Of a stretch of DNA of 64,000 nt, positions 48,698-60,800 are shown in pieces. The first letter of the stretch is position 1; each line of letters begins with the position of its first letter. The stretch lies in the NCBI GenBank assembly GCA_032358165.1, contig JAALGY010000057.1:496001-560000 (forward strand), given 5' to 3'. Source of the DNA: Diplosphaera chodatii (lineage: Eukaryota > Chlorophyta > Trebouxiophyceae > Prasiolales > Stichococcaceae). The position numbers and the translations under genes were made by a program. The notes beneath the pieces were generated by a model. The model worked only from the letters and a program-made list of their open reading frames with translations, was not told the DNA's origin and made no database searches.

Positions 48698-51600
48698 ATG
48701 ATGTTCGCGCCGTGCAGCAGCATGATCTCAGCAATTACACCCACAGTGTCCCTGCTGCCGCTGCGGAACCGGCTGCAGGGCGATGGCTCAGGGCTCGTCG
48801 GCCTTGCATCGGCCCACAGCGGTTTTATGCAGGCCTCGCCGCTCTGCCATGTCTCGGCACCGCCGCTGCTGCACCCGCGGCGGCAGCAGCTGCAGCCGGC
48901 AGCAGCGGCAGGCAGAGGTGAGAACAGCTCCAGCGCCGACGGCCCAGGTGGAGACGGGCCCCGAAACGACGGCGCGCAGCTGGGCAGCGGGCAGTACGGG
49001 GACGACTGGCTTGAGGACCTGCCCGATGTCAGCAACCCAGCAGACATTGGCGACATGAGTGCCATCATCGACAGCCAGCGCGACCAGCGCGAGTTCGCGC
49101 AGCAGCGGCCGCAGCTGCCGCGGTACGCAGCCGGCGGCAGCCGCGGCCGCGGCAGCAGCAGCAGGGGGGGCAGGCGGGGCCCCTCGCTCCGGCTGCACGA
49201 CAGCCCGCCCCGCGGTGGGCAGGCCGACGGCAGGGGCGCGACTGGCGCAGCACAGCAGCAGCAGCAGCTGGACGATTTGCTGGACAGATACATGGATGGC
49301 GACGGCGACGGCGACGGCGATGGCGGCCGCCGCAGGCCCGACACCCGCACAGAGACCCGGCCTTCAGGTGAGGCAGCCCGCGCCTAGGCTGCATCTCCTG
49401 ACTTTATATGCCGTTCGCAGGTCCACAGGGCTCGTGTCGACATCAAGGGCCGAGTTGTGCTGTCACCCTGGTCTTGCTGTGCCCTTGACTGCAAGATGGT
49501 CCGCGCCCGTTCTATGCCAGCAGGACAGGACATGCACAGCGTTGTGAGGGCATGCACTGCGTTGTGACACCATGCAACTCACGGGCACATACTTCTCACA
49601 GGCCCGCGCCGTCCCCGGGGCCCCAAGCCGCAGTGGTGGCAGCGCGCCTTCGCCAAGCAGCTGGGCCCCGAGTACGAGGCGTCGGCCGAGGGGCCGCTGC
49701 CGCGCAAGCGGCTCAGCAAGCAGTCCTGGGAGAAGTACGTGGTCGGGTGAGTGCTTCAGGCTCATCACTGGACCCACAATCCCCGCGCCTGCATGCAGCA
49801 CGCAATGCTGCCACCCAGGCAGCCGGCAGGCGCACACACCTGCCAGGTGCCGGTGGCAATCCGACGGCGCTCGTCCTGACGGTTCAACTGGTCATCGCAT
49901 GCCCCTGGCCGGGCAGGTACCTGGGCACGGAGCTGCGGGAGCCGGAGAACAGCGAGTGGAAGGCGGCAGGGGTGCTGGTGTACACCTTCGACCGCGCCGG
50001 CGAGCTGCTCATGCTGCTGGGCCGCCCCGACTACTCGGCCTCGCCCCAGGAGAAGCGCCGCAACACCTGGAACCTGCTGGGTGCGCCCGCCGGACCACGA
50101 ACTGCCTATCCTGCTATGTCCTCCGAGGGTTTACGGCTCCACACATCAAGTGCTGTGGTGGTGCATGTGCCTACAGCATGGTGCCCATGCCGAGGGATGT
50201 ATGGTCTGTGTTCAAAACGTTTGGCTTGGCCAGTGACAGAGCTCGGATCCTTGCAATCCGCAGGTGGGAAGCGGGAGCCATATGATGACTCGGCCAACAA
50301 CACGGCATGCCGTGAGATGTCTGAGGAGTCGGGAGGTGTGACGTGGCTGCGCACATGGAGTTGCATGTATGGGCTCGGCCTGTTCAAACACCTATGCACC
50401 AAATAGCTGACGCGCAGCCTGGTTCAGCCGTGCAAGCGCATTCACGTTGATGTAGGGTTGCTGGAGGAGAAGCACCTTCTGGGTGAGCCAAACACTGTCG
50501 TGTGGTACCCCAACGGCAGATACGCTGTCTTCCCACGTCAGGTGAGTTCACGTCTACTGCTCAGCATGGCACTCACAACCAAACCTTTGTACACAAGGCA
50601 CACCGCAACGCCACTCGGACCCTCGCCCACAAGTGTTGAGGGTGCACCGCCCTGACGTGCTGGTGTGTGCAAGATCAGAGGTGTGGCAGCGCCCCATGCC
50701 GTACTGTCCTGGGCCGTCCCTGTGTGACGCTGCGTACTGCTGTTGCTGCACGAGCCCCTGGTACCGCCGTGCAGGTGGTGGGCCAGGACGACCTGCCGCA
50801 GCGCTTTGCAGCCCTGAAGCGACGCGCCGACAGCGGGCGGGGCGGGCCGCGCCCCACCCTGGACCTGGCCTGGGTGCCGCTCACCGACATCCTGGACCCA
50901 GCCACCAGGCGCGACAGATGAAGGAGGCCATGTTGCCAAACTCCCTGTGGTACCACGGTGCCACTGCCTTGCACGTGCCATTGTGTTGTTTGGAATGTCC
51001 GCAGCTCCAGGCCTTACCTCGACAAAGGGTTTTGGTTAGTGCAGAACTGGATGTACAGTGGCTTACTTGTGACAACGTGGTTGGCAACTGTTGTTTGACC
51101 AGCAGAACAGACCTCTCGCACCCTGTCCTGCAGCGTGCGCAAGCACATCGTGCTGAAGGGCCTGCTGAAGCAGCCGCAGCTGCTGGCGTGGCTGCTGGAG
51201 GTGCGCGCCTCCTACCGCGCCGCTGCGGGGCTGGCCGCCATGCCCGCGGTGCTGCCTATGCCCCTGGCCATGCCCGCTGCGGGTGCCGAGGTGAGCCGTG
51301 GCGTTTTGGAGGCAGGCTGGCCTGTGCAGCAGCGCAGCTCGTCTGGGGGTTGGCCCACAGCATGCCTCAGAGGCGCACCCGCGCTGCGAGTGTTCAAGTG
51401 GCTGCACTTTGGCAGCCTGATTGTTGTGTACGCCTGTCCAGGTGCTGCGGACGGGCACCGCGCAGCAGCAGCAGCAGGAGCGGCAGGCCGCGTTCCTGCA
51501 GGAGGCAGAGGAAGCAGTTGCAGGTGCGCCGCTGGGAGCACGACCATCAGATTGTCCCATGTCTGGTGTCCTGCTGCCACGACATGCAGCTGCAAGACAG

Positions 51601-54600
51601 CTCTGACTTCATGTATAGGCCATATGAATGGCCTTTTCATGGTATTCGTAGCGGGTGACAGCATGATTGAAGGTGCATGTTGACGTTTGCTGTGTCTGCA
51701 GGGTCTCGGGACGGGGCGGATGAGGACGAGGCGATGGCCAGCGATGATGAAGAGGACGACTTCGACACTGTCGACTCGGATTCGGATTCGGATGAGGAGG
51801 ACCAGGTCTTCGACGAGGACGGGGCCATTGAAGACTTGCTGGACGAAGATGAAGACGAGGAAGAAGACGAGGCGGCAGCTGAGGAGGAGGCGGCAGCGCA
51901 GGAAGCAGAGGAGGCGGCAGCCCTACAGGTTGGCACCCCTGGAACGCACCAAGTGCTTGTCTGGCAGCTACGCTGTGCTGCCGTGTGACACTGCAAAATC
52001 CGGGTTGCAGACCTGATCGTGGTGGCCTGTGGCGCCTTGTGTTTACTTCCGTAGGCCAAGTGCACACTTGTGTGTGCTTTTGTATATATCGTACACAGCT
52101 CTACAGGATTTGCGCTTTCCTTGCAGCCCGCTGTGCTTGCTGTGGACGACTCGCGCTATGGGCTCGGGACGGCGCTGCCGGTGTCGATCATGGCGGCACT
52201 GGATCCCCCCGAGGCTGCGCCGCCGCTGCCGAAGAAGCGGCAGCAGCGCCGCCAGGCGGCCAGGCAGCAGTGGCGGGCCGCGGTGGCGGATGCCGCTGTT
52301 GGCTCCCCCACGCCTGTCATGGTAGGTGGAGCCATAGGGTTAGCTACACAGCCTGCAGCACCGATTGCCTTGCTGTTGGCTGGGCGCATGAGCAGGGCCA
52401 CAAAATACATCTTTGCCCTTTTGTCAAATCCTTGGGAATGAGGACAGCACTTCATGATGGCGTGCCAGCCGATGCTATGACATCGCTTGTGGGCCAGACA
52501 CCTGCATATCGTACATGTGCTCAGGTGGCCGCCATGCTATCAATGCATGTCCTGTTCTGCAACCACCTTGTTGCCTGTTGCAGGGCCCCGCCGGGTGGAA
52601 GCCGCCGAGGCAGATGTCCCTGCTGAAGGGACCCGGCGACTACCGCACAGCGCTGACCTGCAGCATCGTCCAGGTCGGTTCTGCCTCTCCAGGCGCAGGC
52701 CCCTGCACATGCGCTGCGGCCCTCACAATCTGCTGCCTGTGTGTGTGCCTGAGCGGCGATGGACCACTGCTTGCATATGTGCAAGGGCGCCAGCCTGCCG
52801 GTTCTGGGCCGCCCTGACAGCTGGGCATGACAGCTTCGCATGTGACTCCTGCGATGCAGGAAAAGCCGCGGATGTGGGTGCAGTGGGTCAAGTCGCTCCA
52901 GTCCATGGAGGAGAGGATCTCCACCTTCATGGAGGCGAATGGCGTCCCACGTCGCACCGCTGAGCAGCTGTTCGGCCTGCACACAATGATCGATGTGAGC
53001 ATAATGAACACACAGAGCATGAGGGCTGCTGCAGGTAGCCTGAGGCGTGTCGCGGCGGCACTGCTACATCACAACTTGCAATCTGTGGTCATCGTCGAGT
53101 TGCTTTGGATTGTGACGAGGCACACAGGCTTCGAGGTTCACAGGACCTTTATGTGAACACAGGAGATCAAGCGCATCCAGGTTGTGTGGCAGCTGCGGCA
53201 CACGCTGTGGATACTTGGGGATGGTGACCAGCAGGGGACACATGGGGATGGTGATCCTGCGAAGATTGGGCCAGCGCTGAAGGACGTGCTCGTTCTGGAG
53301 GTGACCAGCAGGGGGCACATAGTGGGCTGACATGACATGCTGCTTCTTTGCAAAGTGTAGCCTTGTCAGGCAGGTGGTTCCCGAGGGATGATTGGCCGGC
53401 TCTGCAGCCGAACTCGCTTGGCAGTCCCCTGAGCAGCGAGCCGCGTGACTGCAGGCTGCAAAGAGCGAGGTGGGTGGCGATGAGCAGGCCATCAGGGCCG
53501 AGGCAGTGCGCATCCGCGCGGAGCAGCGGCGGCAGCGGATGCAGCAGCAGCGGCTGCAGCAGCTGCAGTCCGGCGAGGGAGAAGACCAGGAGCAGCAGCA
53601 GCAGCAGGCGCCATCAGCAGCAGCAGCCTCAGAACCGCCAGCAGACCTCACCGCAGCAGCGTCAACAGTGCTGGAGGCAGCAGACATCCTTGATGAGGAC
53701 TCGAGGCTCGTGGAGCAGGATCTCGAGCCCGGCACTCCACAGTTCAACGCTGCCGAGCTGGTGAACCCTTTCAGCCTGCCTGCTGAGAGGCCTTATTGAC
53801 ACACGGTGCAAAAGCTCCACTCAGCAACCCCATGAGCACCTGTGGACTGCAGTCCTGTTAGCACAAGCCACTCTGGCACACCACGTACTCATCTGTTCTG
53901 CACACCCGCCCTGTCGCACCTGATGCAGCGTGCAGCGGCTCCCCAGCTGCCTGCTGGACCCCCAAGCTTACCTGCCTCCCTGCCCCCCCTGCAGCGGATA
54001 CAGCGCACGCTGCTGCGCCGCGCGCTGTCGGACCTGCTGCGGGGGCGCGTCTCGCCGGACGCCCTGTGCCCCACCACCACCGAACGGCTGCAGGACCTGG
54101 CCTGGGACTGCGGCTTCCAGATGCCGGAGCAGCAGCTGCTGACGGTGCTGAAGGTGCTGCGGTTCCCGCTGACTGAATGTGGTTGATCGTCATCTGATGG
54201 CACACTCTGTATTTGACGAGGTGTGAGGAGCGAAGAGGGATTCGAACGATCGGTGTGGATTTTCTACATACTGGGCTGGCCATTCAGCTCGTTCAGCGGC
54301 CCTCTTTGACCGAGGTGCTAGGGAAGGCGTGCAGCTGGGCTGCAGAGCTGTGCATTTTCCAGCGTGCTGGTCCGCCCCGCCGTGTGGGCCACTCTGTGAC
54401 TACAGCTGGTCACACCGTGTCAAACCCGCCAGTTCATTTGGCATCTCTATTGTCCTCAATGACGTGAGAGCGAGGGCAGCATGCATCCTTGAGCTGCAGC
54501 TGCGTGCCTGGCTATGTGGGAAAACCACAACCACCACGAAAGAGCAAGTGTATTTGCCCAGCAGCTGTGAGGCCTTGGCGCTCACGCCACTGTTCTCATC

Positions 54601-57600
54601 TTGCAGGTCGCGCTGACGGGCATCCGGCGGCGGCGCGGCATCGAAGGCCTGCCGGCGGACGACACCCAGCTCAAGAGGGCGCTGGTGCTGGAGCTGCTGT
54701 GCACGAGCGACGAAGCCATCGAGGTCCTCAGCAGGTGCCCGACCACCTGGCATCTTCCAAGCGCCGAGCGCTGGATGCAGCCCATTAGCTACCGCCGCCG
54801 TCGTCTGCACGACCCACTGCCCAAACCCCCACATGTCTGCCCGCATCTTTGACCTGAAGAAAGCCATGGCGGTGCGCCCGCTGAGTTATTCAAGTTCAAA
54901 CGCCACCGCTAGATGTGGAAGCCGAATTGGTGGCTGGTTTATGATAGTAAACAATAATAATTCTAATAATAATAATCATCATAATAATGATAATGGCTGC
55001 AGGAAGATCGAGGGGGGCGAGGAGCGGGCGCGCTTCGAGGCGGCCAAGGCGGCGGTGCTGCAGCAGAAGAACCTGCGGGACATGGCGCTGCGCACCCGCA
55101 ACCGCCCGAAAACCGCCAAGCAGTGGGAGCTGGAGCAGCTGCCGTCGTCCCTGGTGAGAGTGAATTAGGGTTCAGGCATAGGACACGACTGCCAGGCCAC
55201 CTGACTGGACACGGCGACAGATCATTTCTGGTGGTGCAGGACGGCAAAAGCGGCCGACATGCGCCACATGCTTTCTGCACACAGCCGGCCGCCAGTCCAT
55301 GGATACTCTCTGACTTGCCCTCTGATACTGTGTTCTGCATGTCGCTGCTGCACCTGCGAGAGCGTCACAGTGTATACTCCCGGCTGCAGGTGCGGCGGTA
55401 CCGCGAGGCGCTGCTGCTGGCGGGCGCGGCGGGCAGCGGCGGCGGCAGCCGGCAGCGCGGCATGGACGCCCAGCAGCTGGAGGCGCTGGCGGAGCGCATG
55501 GCCACGGACGCGGTGCGGTCCAGCGGCGAGGAGGACCCGGTGCGCTCAGGGGTTAAGGGCTCAGGGTTTGGGGTATTTGAATTGGAATGCTGCCAGTTAT
55601 CGTGGCCACAGACCGCGTGCGGTCTGCGGGCGCAGAAGGAGACTTGGTGCGCCCAGGGGCCAGGGCCCAGGGTTTCAATCCACATATATGACACGCTGCA
55701 GCCATCGACGACTTCGATTGACCCTGAACGACTAGGTTCGTGGCCACAGAGGCCCCGGCGGGCTCAGGGTCCAGGGATCAGGGTTCAAGGTCATGACTAC
55801 AAACCGCTGCAACCCTTGCCAACCTTTATGGCTACGATTACATCAGGCGCTTGGGCAAAGAAGACACCAATGGGCTCGGTTGTGGGGCTGATGGCCTTTC
55901 GTCATTACTTCAGCACACCGTGATGCTTGCTGACGTCCGTGACCGCCACAGCAGCCCACGGTAGCTGACTTTGTCAGTCAAACCTTCTGCTCATGCGGCA
56001 AGCGGCAGAAGGGCAGAAACTGATCAATGGTGCACGGCAGTGCTGCAACTGTGACACATGTGTTCCGACACTGACTGCTGCCATTGTCCTCACCTGCAGC
56101 TGGGCGCCGTGGCGAATGTGGCGACGGACGCCAGGGACCCGAGTTGATATTCAAAGTTTACGATTGTGAACTCCACCACTGAATCTAGGTATCATGTTAT
56201 CCGCCTGCAGCTGGGCGCCATGGCGAATGTGGAGACGGATGCCCGGGACCTGACCAGGCTGCAGGAGAGTGCGGAGGCATCGGAGGCGGCTTTCGCCAAC
56301 GACGAGCCCGACGACTGGTGGGTCCCGGCCAACGACGACCGGCGCACGAGAGCAGGTGCGCCCTGCAGCGCATGGCGGTTGGCGCACACCCGTTGCTGCC
56401 TGCTGTGGGGGCCATTGACCACATTCCACTGGCCAACGGCAGCCCGGCAGAGCATGTCTGGATTCCCTGGATTCCCATTGCTGCGCCTGCTCGGCTGACT
56501 GCCAGCAGCCCCGTGTGCAGCGCGAGCCAGAGCCAACAGCAGGGAGACTGCTGCAGAGCTGACCCCAGAGGACCAGGTAAGCAGGGCTGCCTGCCTGCCT
56601 GCACACTGCGCCTGCAGACCTGCAGATGCTGATATAGCACCCAATGTGCACACGGTTTGGACATTATCCCATTGGCGCAATGAAATGCGGCGCTGATGCA
56701 CAAAGGCCATGTACAGACTGTTGCTCGTGCATCGCTGTTCGCAGGAGCGCAGCTGGATGCAGGCCATCGCGTCTGGGGTGCTCCGTTTTGCGGAAACAGC
56801 AACAGATGCAGCCGTCGCCTCTGTTGTTGACAGGGTGGACCAAGGTGCTGACTGCATGGCGTCAATACCTTTTGACATATATTAAACATCTTAGGGCATG
56901 CTCTTGGACCCTTGCTGCAGGTTCTCTGCAGCCAAGCTGCTGCATGCTGATGTGCGCAAACATTTGGGATAGTGTCGTGACACTACAGGGGTGCCGCGAT
57001 GGGACTGCAGCTCGCCGCTGGGCCGCGCTCTCGAGAGGTCCCTCCTGGAGCATGTGCGTGCCTCACCACCTCCTGACCAACACATTGCAAACAGAACACA
57101 CCTCAGATCCTCACCGTCACTCCACACCTCACATGCGGGTCGGCAGTGCCAGGCGTATGACCTCACTGACCCCCCTGACTGCTGACCGCGCAGACCAATG
57201 AGGCACATCTGCAGAAGGCGCTGGCGGTGTTCAAGGGGGTCAACGGCGCAATCACCCGCCTCACCAGCATGGGCTACAGCAAGCGCCTGGTGGTCACCGC
57301 GATGCCCTGCGACACCTTCAGCATCGTGCGCACGCTGCTGTCTGCCACCACTCATATGCAGAAACCCTTCCGACCAAAAGCTGTGGCCCCCTTGCGACAG
57401 CGGCTGTGCTTTTCAGTGCCAAGGGTCCACTGCCAAGTGCCATGACTGCTGCTCAGCTGGAGTCCAGACGCACTTCAGCGCTGTGTTTCTGGCCGCGCTG
57501 CAGGAGTTCATCCGCATGCGGGTGCTGCTGCAGCTGTCCGCGGTGCTGTCGCACATGCAGCCGGCCATGCCCCTGGCCCAGCTGCGGGCGCCGCTCGGCA

Positions 57601-59173
57601 GGGAGGCTCCCGACCCCTATATAGCCCCGCCGCCACAGGGTGGCCAAACCCCTGCAGACGGCGATGGCGTGCCGGCGACAACCCTGGAGGCTGCGCCTCC
57701 GGCGTCAGCGACCGGGAAGACGCGTGGGTTCTGGGGCGGCATGCAGCAGGTGGGTGGTCGTGCCAGTCTGCCTGGGCACAGCGTTGTGGAAAGGAACTCA
57801 GTTGCTACACAGGAGAGACGAGCACATGTGCACAGCCCAGGGACTGCTGAGACGCAATGGAAATGGCGACGGTCCACACCACTCAAACCCCCGCAGCTCA
57901 AGCAGACCTTGGTGCATCAAAGCCGCAGCTTGAACGGTGCAGGCGATCGGCAGCCTCGTCGGCGGCAGCGGCGGCGGGGGCGGCGGCGGCGGCGCCGGCC
58001 GGATCACCGGCGAAAGCCTCCTCAGCGGCAGCAGTGCCAAGGCCGTCGAGCTGGCGCAGGCGGCCCCCGAGCTGGTGGAGCTCGTGGACCCCGGCCCGGC
58101 GGCGGGCCAAATAGCGCGCATGCTGTCCGGCGAGACGGGCTACCTGGACGCGCAGCACCCCACCAGGCTGACGCGCCGCCTTGGCCGCCTGCCTGACGAG
58201 GTGCGGCCGCTGCGCCTGCGTGTCGAGGCAGAGCCTGCCGCTGACTGACGTGCACGATTCTGGGTTCTTTTTCCACAACACGTGCTCGGGCTCTGCTCAT
58301 ATCTCATTGCGTGTTGCCTGTGTGTCACCCACGAGGGTACGGGGGCCCGTCTGCACGAGACCCAGCACGATGGTGTACTGCTTGGCAAACTGCCAGTCAG
58401 GAGCCGCTGCAACCCCTCGTCACCCAACAGAAACATGTGTTGTAGCCTATCACTTGTCAACCAACTTCGTTGGTAAACTGGTGGGTTGGTGGGTTGGTTG
58501 GGAGGTTGCAAACACATTCTGTGTTTATGGAGCAGATGGTGCGCATCGCGCTGCGGGCGGGTCTGCTCGCGCGGCGGCGGCAGCTGCAGAACACCAACGT
58601 GCAGCTGCCGCCGGTGCCGCCGGCGGGGAGCCCGGAGGAGGAGGCGGAGCTGCTGCAGGGCCTCCTGGCGATCACGCCCGACTGGAACGAGCAGGTTTCG
58701 CAGTGAGTGCCCCTCTTTTCGCTGGCTTTGGCGGCCAAGTCTGCACTGCTGCCAGCACCGCTGCTTGGCCCCGTGCTGGCAGATGCACCCAGCTGGCTGC
58801 AGGATATGGGTCTGGGATTTTCACGACTGTTTTGCTGAATCAGCTGTACATTGCAGGCTGTAATTGTCGGCCACGCTAACGATTGAATACCACAACCTGC
58901 AGCATGGAGTCCGGGGGTCACCAGGCACAGCTGGCCAAGGTGAGGGCGGCCGAGGCGGCCATGAAGCGCAGCAAAAAGGGCGGCGGCCGCGCGGCGATCG
59001 CCAAGGAGCTGGCCGAGGCTGCGGAGGGGCGCGGGGCCGGCGAGGAGGCGGCGCCGCAGCAGGCCAAGGGAACCGGCGGCGGCAACGGCGCCGGCGGCGG
59101 CTTTGGGGGAAAGGCCAAGGGGGCACGGGGCGGCGGGAAGGGAGGCAAGGCCAAGGGCTTTGGGAAGCGGTAG
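48698..59173 (+). CDS. Very large protein with N-terminal Nudix domain
   Basis: About 25 exons (roughly 1,470 residues) join in one frame; I checked the phase at nearly every junction. Exon 1 (48698-49367) starts MMFAPCSSMISAITPTVSLL, transit-peptide-like, then a Gly/Asp/Gln-rich region. The Nudix part is PQWWQRAFAKQLGPEYEA, YLGTELREPENSEWKAAGVL, VYTFDRAGELLMLLGRPDYS, NTWNLLGGKREPYDDSANNT and ACREMSEESGG, followed by VVWYPNGRYAVFPRQ and LDLAWVPLTDILDPA. The box has D and one extra residue before RE, as in CoA-pyrophosphatase-type Nudix enzymes. Downstream lie a very acidic exon (51702-51929) and unrecognised helical regions (KPRMWVQWVKSLQSMEERIS, LLRRALSDLLRGRVSPDALC, ARFEAAKAAVLQQKNLRDMA, WMQAIASGVLRFAETATDAA, LQKALAVFKGVNGAITRLTS). 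The C-terminus is Lys/Gly-rich, ending GKAKGFGKR. Gene ends inside this span (for example 51986 or 58246) cannot be excluded. One intron appears to start GC (after 50911). Confidence 0.6.
54952..54995. repeat. AAT-rich low-complexity tract before a 3' splice site
   Basis: An imperfect (AAT)n tract interrupted by TCT and CATC, AT-rich in otherwise GC-rich DNA. It lies immediately before the CTGCAG acceptor of the exon starting RKIEGGEERARF. Confidence 0.8.
55599..55850. repeat. Imperfect tandem repeat of about 140 bp in an intron
   Basis: Two segments beginning CGTGGCCACAGA (55600 and 55740) continue with related CCAGGG...CAGGGTTCA-type and CGCTGCAnCC-type sequence in the same order. Both lie in the intron before the exon starting at 56211. 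Confidence 0.4.
56100..56146 (+). repeat. Decoy copy of the start of the following exon
   Basis: 56100-56146 repeats the first 47 bases of the exon at 56211 with its CTGCAG acceptor, 111 bp upstream and about 87% identical. Translated, it starts LGAVANVATDARD but stops two codons later, whereas the real exon reads LGAMANVETDARDLTRLQES. It is therefore a non-functional partial duplicate. Confidence 0.75.
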
Positions 59174-60043
59174 CGGGCAGCATCGGGGTGTTGTGACATC
59201 ACACGAGTGCCTCTCAGGCCATGTGCAGCTTCATTCCATGCTGCACATCATTTTTGTGGGTTCAGCCATAGTCATAGTGCACGATATTGTATTGCAATGC
59301 TGTTGGCATGTTGGGGTTGAGCGCTGCCGTGCGTGCCGTGTGTGCACGAAGCTTCCTCTGATCCGTGCATCAACTGACTACAGCTGGCGTAAGTGGCCAC
59401 GATGTATGGCAGTGTGGATGTGATTGCTGGAAGGCAGCGTGATGGGCTGTGCGTTGGCAGGCCCTGTACCTGTCTACATGTTGGACCCAGGGCGGCGGAA
59501 GGTGTGAGCATGGAAGCAGGCATGCAGGGGCCATGTTGGCACTCCGCTGTCTGCCAGATGCCCAGTTCCGGACAACCACTTCTGCACCTATCTGATTCTG
59601 CACATCTCACCCGCTAGCTTGTGACACAGGCACGGGCGGATCGATCTTATGTAGGATGCATGCCGGCAAAGTTGCATGCGCAGCCTGACTTGCGCAGTGG
59701 TTCCTGACCTTGCGCAAGCAACATAGCTGTTTGCTACAGCAGTGACGAAGCAACCAAATATGCGCTGCTTGCCGTGAGTGTTGCTGAGTGCCAATCACTG
59801 CCTGGTATCAACAGTCAGACAGCAGTGGATATGAACTGCTCATCTCCCCAACACCTACACTTCTCCATGACCGACGCTCCAGACAGATGCACATGGGTGA
59901 GCGTCACAGTCCTGCGCAACATCTCAGGATGTTCGTGTGCTACCAACAGGAACATGCACACCATGCTGTGCAGCGCTAAATACGCCCTGATTCGGGTACA
60001 CTTTTCCCTGCAGGTGATACACCAAAGCTGAAGGAGACAAGTC
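59174..60043. other. Conserved upstream region of the zinc-ribbon gene
   Basis: 870 bp between the Nudix gene and the first safe exon of the zinc-ribbon gene, most of it inside duplication copy A. Open frames on both strands are kept in both copies simply because the DNA is so similar. No protein motif supports any of them. It probably holds the promoter and 5' exons. Confidence 0.4.
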
Positions 60044-60800
60044 ATGCACTTTAGCAGCGTTGCGCGGATCCAGATCGAGGCACCGGCAGCAGCGGGGTGC
60101 ACAGCTGCACACGGCGGGCACGGCAGGTTGGCGCCCCGGCTTGCAGCGACTGCCCCGCAGAAGCCGCAGCGTAGGCGCCTGCAGTGCTGCAGCCTCCCTG
60201 CATCGGCAACAACGTGTCAGCACGCACGCACGCATCCGTGGCGCAATGTACACAGTAGCAAAAGGGGCGGCAGGTGCACACGCCTGCCCATCTGGGTTGG
60301 CGTTGCACGTCAGGGGGCAGCAGCGCAGTCTGCAGATGACGTCATTGAGGTCTATGTGGAGGTGAAGCCAGGATCTTGCACCATGCTCCACGACACGGCA
60401 GTGTGCGCGATCGAAGTTGACGGCCTTCTGATTACGCATGTGCTGCGTGTGTTACAGGGTCAGCTGGTGGCTGGCGATCCCACTGGCGTCACTGATGCAG
60501 CAGCAGCGGCAACATCGGACATGCAGCCGGCTGCTGCTCAGCAGCCGCATACTAGCCAGGCGCACAGCAGCGGCGGCAGCGGCAGCAGCGGCAGCGGTGG
60601 CGGCACAAAGCGCTGCCAGCAGTGCAGCAAGACCTACCCTTTGCGACTGTTTCCGCCCAGCAAGCTGACGCCGGACGGCCGCCATGTGCTGTGCTACGGC
60701 TGCCGAGCCGACGCGAACCGGCAGCGGCGACCCAGGCACAGGTTCGTGAAGCATGCCTGCCCTCCCTTCATGCTGGTCCCCCTGCCGTCAGGCGCTCAGA
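59243..60800. repeat. Tandem duplication, copy A
   Basis: This matches 62401-63960 in the same orientation with an offset of about 3.11-3.16 kb. It starts at GCACATCATTTTTGTGGG in both copies and runs through the zinc-ribbon exon into the next intron. The non-coding part at 59517-59720 is about 96% identical to copy B by my count, including more than 80 identical bases in a row. Confidence 0.9.

Noticed and set aside
48337..49350. 337-codon minus-strand ORF, Ser/Pro/Cys-rich
   Set aside because: Antisense shadow of the repetitive first exon of the Nudix gene; no motif.
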